From Neoarius graeffei (lineage: Eukaryota; Chordata; Actinopteri; Siluriformes; Ariidae), in the NCBI RefSeq assembly GCF_027579695.1, contig NC_083583.1:21084099-21148098 (forward strand): DNA of 64,000 nt. Direction: 5' to 3'. Each line of letters opens with the position of its first letter. The first letter of the stretch is position 1. The translations under genes were made by a program, and so were the position numbers. Shown piece by piece: positions 56,526 through 64,000 of this stretch. Below the pieces are notes generated by a model. That model made no database searches, was not told the origin of the DNA, and saw only the letters and a program-made list of their open reading frames with translations.

Positions 56526-58133
56526 CAACCCCGATTCCAAAAAAGTTGGGACAAAGTACAAATTGTAAATGAAAATGGAATGCAATGATGTGGAAGTTTC
56601 AAAATTCCATATTTTATTCAGAATAGAACATAGATGACATATCAAATGTTTAAACTGAGAAAATGTATCATTTAAAGAGAAAAATTAGGTGATTTTAAAT
56701 TTCATGACAACAACACATCTCAAAAAAGTTGGGACAAGGCCATGTTTACCACTGTGAGACATCCCCTTTTCTCTTTACAACAGTCTGTAAACGTCTGGGG
56801 ACTGAGGAGACAAGTTGCTCAAGTTTAGGGATAGGAATGTTAACCCATTCTTGTCTAATGTAGGATTCTAGTTGCTCAACTGTCTTAGGTCTTTTTTGTT
56901 GTATCTTCCGTTTTATGATGCGCCAAATGTTTTCTATGGGTGAAAGATCTGGACGACAGGCTGGCCAGTTCAGTACCCGGACCCTTCTTCTACGCAGCCA
57001 TGATGCTGGAATTAATGCAGTATGTGGTTTGGCATTGTCATGTTGGAAAAAAATGCAAGGTCTTCCCTGAAAGACATGTCGTCTGGATGGGAGCATATGT
57101 TGCTCTAGAACTTGGATATACCTTTCAGCATTGATGGTGTCTTTCCAGATGTGTAAGCTGCCCATGCCACACGCACTAATGCAACCCCATACCATCAGAG
57201 ATGCAGGCTTCTGAACTGAGCACTGATAACAACTTGGGTCGTCCTTCTCCTCTTTAGTCTGAATGACACGGCGTCCCTGATTTCCATAAAGAACTTCAAA
57301 TTTTGATTCGTCTGACCACAGAACAGTTTTCCACTTTGCCACAGTCCATTTTAAATGAGCCTTGGCCCAGAGAGGACGTCTGCACTTCTGGATCATGTTT
57401 AGATACGGCTTCTTCTTTGAACTATAGAGTTTTAGCTGGCAACAGCGGATGGCATGGTGAATTGTGTTCACAGATAATGTTCTCTGGAAATATTTCTGAG
57501 CCCATTTTGTGATTTCCAATACAGAAGCATGCCTGTATGTGATGCAGTGCTGTCTAAGGGCCCGAAGATCACGGGCACCCAGTATGGTTTTCTGGCCTTG
57601 ACCCTTACGCACAGAGATTCTTCCAGATTCTCTGAATCTTTTGATGATATTATGCACTGTAGATGATGATATGTTCAAACTCTTTGCAATTTTACACTGT
57701 CGAACTCCTTTCTGATATTGCTCCACTATTTGTTGGCGCAGAATTAGGGGAATTGGTGATCCTCTTCCCATCTTTACTTCTGAGAGCCGCTGCCACTCCA
57801 AGATGCTCTTTTTATACCCAGTCATGTTAATAACCTATTGCCAATTGACCTAATGAGTTGCAATTTGGTCCTCCAGCTGTTCCTTTTTTGTACCTTTAAC
57901 TTTTCCAGCCTTTTATTGCCCCTGTCCCAACTTTTTTGAGATGTGTTGCTGTCATGAAATTTCAAATGAGCCAATATTTGGCATGAAATTTCAAAATGTC
58001 TCACTTTCGACATTTGATATGTTGTCTATGTTCTATTGTGAATACAATATCAGTTTTTGAGATTTGTAAATTATTGCATTCCGTTTTTATTTACAATTTG
58101 TACTTTGTCCCAACTTTTTTGGAATCGGGGTTG
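56526..58133 (-). mobile_element. Tc1-like transposon with IR/DR ends, looks whole
   Basis: Inverted ends of about 210 bases start CAACCCCGATTCCAAAAAAGTTGGGACA, flanked by TA at 56524-56525 and 58134-58135. Each end holds two copies of AAAAAAGTTGGGACA, one at the tip and one about 180 bases in (inner copies near 56720 and 57920). This is the IR/DR layout known from Sleeping-Beauty-like Tc1 elements. The transposase frame is open. It lies inside an L2 LINE. Confidence 0.9.
56746..57825 (-). CDS. Tc1-like transposase, apparently intact
   Basis: The 359-codon frame is uninterrupted. The likely start is the Met at residue 19 (MGRGSPIPL), which begins the paired-type DNA-binding region (QQIVEQYQKGVRQCKIAKSL, a helix-turn-helix, then a second from about 75-130). 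The catalytic set is complete: WSDESKFEV (first Asp), FFQHDNAKPHTA (second Asp) and DLSPIENIW (Glu), with DD34E-type spacing. Cut-and-paste transposase acting in the nucleus at TA sites. With whole long ends, this copy could be young or recently active, but expression is not shown. Confidence 0.88.
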   Translation of the reverse strand: MTGYKKSILEWQRLSEVKMGRGSPIPLILRQQIVEQYQKGVRQCKIAKSLNISSSTVHNIIKRFRESGRISVRKGQGQKTILGARDLRALRQHCITYRHASVLEITKWAQKYFQRTLSVNTIHHAIRCCQLKLYSSKKKPYLNMIQKCRRPLWAKAHLKWTVAKWKTVLWSDESKFEVLYGNQGRRVIQTKEEKDDPSCYQCSVQKPASLMVWGCISACGMGSLHIWKDTINAERYIQVLEQHMLPSRRHVFQGRPCIFFQHDNAKPHTALIPASWLRRRRVRVLNWPACRPDLSPIENIWRIIKRKIQQKRPKTVEQLESYIRQEWVNIPIPKLEQLVSSVPRRLQTVVKRKGDVSQW

Positions 58134-60889
58134 TAGACTCCTGTCAGCTGTTCAGGAGTCTGATGGCAGTGGGAAAGAAAGAGTTCTTTAGTCTGACAGT
58201 TTTACATTTCATACTTCTGTACCTCCGGCCTGAGGGTAGGAGTATGAACAGTCCGTGCTGGGAGTGGGGTCCTTGAGGATGGAGGCAGCTGCAGTGGTAG
58301 ATGCTCTGCAGAGAGGGCAGTGGAGTTTTGGTGAGCCTCTCAGCAGTCTTCACCACCCTTTGCAGGCATTTGCGGTCCATTGCTGTAGTGCTGCTGTACC
58401 ACACAGTGATGCAGTTGGTCAGGATGCTCTCAATCACGCAGCTGTAGAAGTTGCTGAGGATCTTGGGTGACATACCAAACTTCCTCAGCCTCCTCAGAAA
58501 GTACAGCTGCTGTTGAGCCTTCCTAACCAGCCATGTGGTGTTGAGTGTCCATGTGAGGTTCTCACTGATGTGAACGCCCAGGTATTTGAAGCTGCTCACC
58601 CTTTCCACCTCAAGCTCCTGGATGAGGTCTCCTCTCCTTCCTCATGTCCACTATCATCTCCTTCATCTTGTCTGTGTTGAAGGTGAGCTTGTTGTCCTCA
58701 CACCATGACACCAGACTGGCCACCTCCCTCCTGTAGGCCGTTTCGTCACCGCCAGTGATACGTCCTATCACTGTAGTGTTGTCCACGAACTTCAGGATGA
58801 TGTTGTCCTTGTGGGAGGTAACACAGTCATGGGTGAACAGAGTCTAGAGGATGGGGCTGAGGACGCATCCCTGTGGGGTGCCAATGCTTGTGATGATGCT
58901 GGATGAAGTCCTATTACCAATCCTGACAGTCTGGAGCCTGCCAGTCAGGAAGTCAAAGAGCCAGTCACAGAGGGTGGGGTGCAAACCAAGTGTGGAGAGT
59001 TTATGGATGAGTTTGTGGGGGATGACCATGTTGAAGGCAGAGCTGTAGTCAACAAAGAGCATCCTGATGTAAGAGTCTTTGTTTTCCAGGTGGGAGAGGG
59101 CATAATGGAGGGCAGCAGTGATGGCATCTGGGGTGGACCTGTTGGGCCTGTAGGCATACTGCAGGGGGTCCAGGGTTTCCAGTATGCTGTTCTGAATGTG
59201 GGCCAGTACCACTCTCTCAAAGCACTTTGAGATGATTGGAGTGAGTGCTATTGGCCTGTAATCATTCAGGCAGGTGGGTGGGCTCTTCTTGGGAAGAGGG
59301 ATGATGGTTGTGGTCTTGAAGCAGGAGGGAATGGTGCTCTGGCTGAGGGAAAGGTTGAAGATGGTGGTGAAAACATCAGCCAGCTCATTGGCACATACTC
59401 TGAGGGCCCGCCCAGGGATGTTGTCTGGTCCTGCTGCCTTCCTGGGGTTGATCCTCTTCAGAGTTTTGTGTACCTGGCCTGATGAGACTGTTGGTGGGGG
59501 GAGAGGGGTTGGGTGGTCGAGGTGTGTGTGTGTGCCTCCTCTCTGTGCTGTAGCTGGAGGTCTCAAAGCGGGTGTAGAAAGTGTTGAGGTCATCTGGCAG
59601 GCTGTCTGTGGAGCTGATGGTGCTGGTAGTGGTCCTGTAGTCTGTGATGTGTTGCAGGCCTTGCCACATTCGCCTGGGGTCAGCACAGAATAGAAGTCAT
59701 CCAGCTTCTCTCTGTACTGCCTCTTGGCCGCTGTAATGGCTTTCCTCAGTCTGTACCTCACCACTTTGTACTCAGTCTCATTGCCTGATCTAAATGCAAG
59801 AGAGCGAGCACGCAGCATGCGTCGTACCTGACTGTTTACCCAGGGCTATTGGTTGGGGAAATTCCTGAGCTGTATGGTGGGCACGATGTTGCAGACACAT
59901 GTGCTGATGTACCCAGTCACATGCTCAGCATAGTCCTGTATACTGACAGAAGAGTCCTCCAAAGTGGCTGCAGCTTTAAACACATCCCAGTCTGTCCGAG
60001 CAAAACAGTCCTGAAGGGTGCTCTCAGTCTCTGGGCTCCAGAGTTTGACTTGTTTTGTGACAGGGTTTGTTTGTTTTAGTCTTTGTCTGTAGGCTGGATA
60101 CAGTAACAAAGAGAGGTGGTCCAATTGTTCGAAGTGGGGGCGGGTTGCGGCCCTGTATGCACCGCATATGTTGCTGTAAACATGGACCAGTGTGTTCTTA
60201 TCACGGGTGGGGATGTCCACATGTTGATAATATTTCAGAAATACAGTCTGTAAATTGCACTGATTAAAGTCACCGGCGATGATAAAAACAGCGTCGGGAT
60301 GAGCCGTCTCTAACACGCTGATGTCATCGTCAAGTTTGTTGAGTGCTGCTGTGGAGTTAGCTCGTGGGGGGATGTAAACAGTGGCCAAAAACACAGCAGT
60401 GAATTCCCTTGGGAGATAATAGGATGGCATTTCAGCAGTAACAGCTCCACATCTGGCGAACAGTGCTTGTAAACAGTCTGTATATCTCCACACAAAGAGT
60501 TGCTAATAAACACACACACCCCTCCCCCTTTAGCCTTACCAGAGGCTGCAGTCCGGTCTCCTCGGTGTACAGAGTGAGTCTGTAGCTAAATGGCACATTC
60601 TGGGGTTTTGTCTGAGAGCCAGGTCTTGGTGAAAATTAGAGCGTAGCACTCTCTTATTTCCCGCTGAGCTGTGATTCTGGCTCTTAATTCGTCCAGTTTG
60701 TTTTCCAGAGACCGCACATTGGCTAGCAGGAGGCTGGGTAGTGGTGGTTGGCTAGCGCAAGCTTTTAGCCTAGCATGGAGCCCCCTCCCCGCCTCGCTTG
60801 CATCGCCATCTCTGGAGCACTCTCCTCCAGAGAGTCTCCTCCATCTCCGGAGTGCTCTCCAGAGCATTCTCCCTTCAGGCAGGGGACTG

Positions 60890-63060
60890 AAGAAGGTGTG
60901 TGAAGGGTGGGGTTGCTCACAATGCTGGTGGCTTTGTGGGCTAGGCGGGTGATGTAGATGTCCAGGAGAGGGGATAGTGAGGCACCAGTGATCTCAGCTG
61001 CATTCACTATGTGCTGCAGGGTCTTACGATTGGCAACTGTGCAGTTCCTAAACTACACAGTGATGCAGCTGGTCAAAATGCTCTCAATGATGCCACAGTA
61101 AAAAGTATGCATGATGGGTGTCAGGGCTCTGGCTCTCTCCAGCTTCCGGAGGAAATAAAGGCACTGCTGGGCTTTCTTGGCCAGTGATGGAGTGTTGTTC
61201 TTCCAGGAGAGGTCCTCTGTGATGTGCACCCCTAGGAATTTGGTGCTGCTCACCCATTCCACAGCAGTTCCATTGATGGTCAGCGGGAGGTGCTGGGTGT
61301 GGGCTTTCCAGAAGTTGATAATCTCTTTTGTTTTTTCCATGTATAGGGACCAATAGTTATTCATGCACCATGTCACCAGTTGTCTCACCTTACTTCTGTA
61401 ATTTGCTTCATCATTGTTGCCAATGAGACCCACCACAGTCTTGTCATCAGCAAATTTGAAGAAGTGATTGGAGCTGTATGTTGGAACACAGTTGTGGGTC
61501 AGCAAGGTGAACAGCAGGGGACTGAGCATACACCCTTGGGAGGCCCCTGTGCTTAGTGTGATGGTGCCCGATGCCTTGTGGCTGATCTGAACTGATTGCA
61601 GTCTGTCAGAGAGAAAGCCCAGCAACTAGTTGCAAAGTAAGGTGTTCAGGCCCAGCAGGTCCAGTTTCCCTATCAGATGTTGAGGGATGATGGTATTAAA
61701 TGGTGAACTGAAATCTATGAACAGCATTCTCACATGTGAGTTTTTGTTGTCCAGATGGGTGAGGGCAATGTGGAGGGCAGAGGAGATTGCATCATCAGTG
61801 GACTGGTTGGCCCGATATGCAAACTGAAAAGGGTCCAGGGTGGGAGGAAGAATGGGTTTAACAAGTTGCATGACTAGCCTTTCAAAGTACTTCATGATCG
61901 TGGGGGTCAGTGCAACTGGGTGTTAGTTATTGAAGCAGGATGGAGATGACTTCTTTGGCACAGGTATGATGGTGGTGGTTTTGAAGCATCTGGGGACAAC
62001 AGCCTGATTCAAGGAGATGTTAAAAATGTCTGTGAGGACATCCTTCAGCTCCTCTGCACAGTCTTTTAGCACCCAAACAGGGATGTCCGGACCCACTGCT
62101 CTTGCTGAGCGCTTTCTTCATGCCAGCTGAGATACAACTCAGAACCAGGTCATGGGGGGGGGGGGGGGTTGACTTCTGTGCAAGTGTGTTGTTTAGTGCT
62201 TCAAAGCATGCAAAGAAACTGTTCAGTTCATTTAGCAGAGAGATGTCATTATTACAGGCCTATGGTGGTGGTTTGTAATCCCTCAAGGTCTGAATCCCCT
62301 GCCACAGACTCTATGCATCTCTTCTGTCCTTGAAGTGGTGGGTTATTTTCCTGGTGTACTGACGTTTTGCCTTCCTGATACCATGAGACAGGTTGGCTCT
62401 GGCTGCTCTCAGTTCAGCCATGTCACCAGCTCTGACAGCAGCCTTCTGGATCCTCAACAGTCTGTGAATCTCTCCTGTCAGCCATGGTTTCTGGTTAGCC
62501 CATGTGGTGATTGGTTTGGTAAGCATCACATCCTCAATGCATTTTGGTGATGTAGGCAGTCACAGTCTCAATGTATTCTTCTTGGTTTATGTTTTGGTTG
62601 TATGTGGCTGCCTGCTTGAAATTGTCCTAGTCTTTAGTGTCAAAACAGTCCTGAAGTACAGAGATAGCACCTTCTGGCCACACACGTATCTCTTTCAGAA
62701 CTGATTTAGTCACTTTCACTCTTGGCCTGAATGCTGATTTTAGCATAACTGTGATGGTGTCAGAGAGTCCAAGCAAGAGGAGGGGGGAAACCTTGTATGC
62801 TCCTTTGTTGTTAGTGAAAACAAGGTCCAGTTTGTAATTTCCTCTTGTAGGGAAAGCAACATGTTGGTGTAGCTTAGGTAAAACAGTCTTTGAGTTGTCA
62901 TGGTTAAAATCCCCAGCAAAAATAAGAAATCCATCTTGGTAGCCTGGTACAGTTCACTGAGTGCTGCCTCTCTGTTGCTGATACTAGGGCTGGGTGGAAT
63001 GTATACAGCTACAAACAGATTAGCTGTAAATTTCCTCAGCAGTTAAAATGGCTGGCACTT
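60890..63060 (-). mobile_element. L2-type LINE (second subfamily), 5'-truncated, decayed
   Basis: Minus-strand pieces: endonuclease remains at about 63060-62740, a linker at 62529-62311, RT start at 61895-61626 ([32 protein letters not shown]) and RT end at 61625-61053 (GASQGCMLSPLLF, FFKFADDKTVVGLIG, KFLGVHITEDLSW). The rest of the C-terminus continues to about 60890 in another frame. The endonuclease lacks its N-terminal part. The text differs enough from the neighbouring L2 copy to be another subfamily. Stops and shifts make it inactive. Confidence 0.8.
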
Positions 63061-63069
63061 AATGATCAT

Positions 63070-63650
63070 GAACTACCAGAGCAGAATAGTGTTTAGAAAC
63101 CACTCTAGTTTCCCATACTTGTCAACCCCCAGAAAATGAAACACAGTAGATCAGATTGCATGATGCAATTGTGTCCTTCTAGGGGGTTCTGCGGCCATGC
63201 CTCCTGGAAAAAGTTGAAGAAAAAAAACAGTGTAAAATGGTGCATTCTTTTACATTCTAAGTGCCATATTTGAAGGAAATTAACTGGGAAATCAGACCAA
63301 TATACTTCACAAAATGCACGTTTCTCACCATGCCTCGATGCTTTGATACATAGATGATCCAACAACAAAGCTGACTTGAACTTGTTTTCATCGCTAATCT
63401 TTTTTTCTTTGGAGTTTTCATTGTTTGTGATCACCAGAGTGTTTTTGGATTTTACAAATACTGGCGTGATTTGTTGTAACATGAGAGCTCATTGCCGATT
63501 GGCTAGAACCATAATGATATGGGGCAATAGAGTGATACAGTGGTAGAGCTGTATCACACAGCTGTATCTCACACATTTTTTTCAGTGTGAGATGATGCTA
63601 CTTCACCAAAAGGTGATTTTTTTTTCCAAACCCTTTCTACTAATCTTTAC
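63070..63650. other. Flank upstream of receptor copy 4, no gene seen
   Basis: AT-rich sequence. The 125-codon minus-strand frame at 63105-63482 has no recognisable domain and looks like chance. It ends in ACAATAAAACAG, the first copy of a SINE target duplication. Confidence 0.4.
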
Positions 63651-63660
63651 AATAAAACAG

Positions 63661-63790
63661 CTGCGATGACCTGCCGACTTGCCCAGGGTGTACTCTGCTT
63701 CTCGCCCATAGTCAGCTGGGATAGGCTCCAGCTTGCCCGCAACCCTGCACAGGATAAGCGGTTACGGATAATGGATGAATGGATGGATGG
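63661..63790 (+). mobile_element. 5'-truncated SINE beside receptor copy 4
   Basis: It holds only the 3' part of a DANA-type SINE, with a GGATAATGGATGAATGGATGG tail. A 12-base duplication ACAATAAAACAG flanks it at 63649-63660 and 63791-63802. The duplicated word matches the TATA-like AATAAAACA of the receptor promoters, so the SINE sits in the promoter of copy 4. Confidence 0.8.
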
Positions 63791-63852
63791 ACAATAAAAC
63801 AGCAGTGTACTGTAAACAGTTCCTATGTCCATTTGGGATTAGTACTGCCAAT

Positions 63853-64000
63853 ATGTGGAAATCCTCAGTTTGTTGTGTTTTTGAGACCCTTATTTTAGAC
63901 AAAGTCATACCCCCTATACTTATCATGGAGTTTGTTTATGGCTCATTTGGTTCATTTTTTAAATTTAAATTCTTTAAATTTGTAACGATGACAATTAATT
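63853..64000 (+). pseudogene. HCAR-like GPCR, copy 4, decayed start at window edge
   Basis: The text AGTACTGCCAATATG matches the start context of the other copies. The first 35 codons follow copy 3 (SSVCCVFETLILDK, then PPILIMEF). From about residue 32, where helix 1 should begin with GTTGNF, it reads YGSFGSFFKFK and then AT-rich sequence with no receptor match up to the window end. It is either a broken paralogue or one interrupted by an insertion beyond 63955. A SINE lies in its promoter. Confidence 0.7.

Larger units (their letters stand above)
51010..60880 (-). mobile_element. L2-type LINE, decayed, with two nested elements
   Basis: The 3' UTR runs from 51010 (AAGTTCAAGTTCAAAGTGTTTATTGTC) and is opened by a Gmr1-type element (51364-56397) and a Tc1 element (56526-58133). 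Coding pieces on the minus strand are the endonuclease start at about 60867-60586 (LANVRSLENKLDELRA), endonuclease at 60493-59846 (IAGDFNQCNL), RT at 59818-58844 (YRPIALTPIISKCFE, LFVDYSSAFN, GTPQGCVLSPIL) and the C-terminus at 58608-58144 (FKYLGVHI, SFFPTAIRLLNS). The box region between 58843 and 58609 lies in another frame. Several stops and shifts make it inactive. Confidence 0.82.

Noticed and set aside
63105-63482. 125-codon minus-strand frame
   Set aside because: No recognisable domain, AT-rich composition and no conserved context; treated as chance.

Overview
The window looks like accessory, repeat-rich DNA from a teleost fish. The evidence is DANA/mermaid-type tRNA-derived SINEs, L2-, CR1- and L1-clade LINEs, Tc1-like transposons, Penelope-like elements and Gmr1- and sushi-type LTR elements, with long GT/CA runs between them. 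The SINE tail suggests a catfish-like lineage, but that is only an impression. All assignments come from reading the sequence; no database was searched.

The host genes are a tandem cluster of intronless class A GPCRs of the hydroxycarboxylic-acid-receptor type (HCAR/OXER1/GPR31 group). Three intact copies of 323 codons lie at 19385-20356, 23851-24822 and 28043-29014. A fourth, decayed start lies at the right edge (63853-64000). Copies 1 and 2 differ at 6 residues and share about 3 kb of near-identical 3' flank, including the same SINE insertions. Copy 3 is older (about 84% identical), and its differences cluster in extracellular and upper-helix segments. Copy 2 carries a three-fold 134-bp promoter repeat. 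The upstream region of copy 1 has been split by an old LTR element of about 13 kb, so part of its promoter now lies at 6180-6288.

Layout. 1-6035: a truncated L1 with a nested SINE, LTR pieces, and a Penelope-like element with inverted arms and a 13-bp target duplication, set in non-coding DNA-transposon-like sequence. 6289-19254: the old minus-strand LTR relic, which holds two SINEs, an intact-looking L2 LINE (8123-11041), a younger Gmr1-type element (12056-16948), an L2 scrap and a second Penelope fragment. 19255-31784: the receptor cluster with its SINEs and microsatellites. 31785-36044: two Tc1-like transposons, one with a full-length transposase. About 36640-45395: a CR1-clade LINE with a PHD-finger ORF1, hit by a hAT MITE, a sushi-type chromovirus element (40812-45239) and a Gmr1-type element (45396-50311). 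50465-63060: three L2-type LINE copies on the minus strand, one of them opened by a third Gmr1-type element (51364-56397) and by an intact-looking Tc1 transposon (56526-58133).

The points most worth following up are the integrase-before-RT gene order in three Gmr1-type elements and in the relic, the relic's insertion in a receptor promoter, the promoter triplication, the mosaic divergence of the receptors, and the hammerhead-like cores in the Penelope elements.
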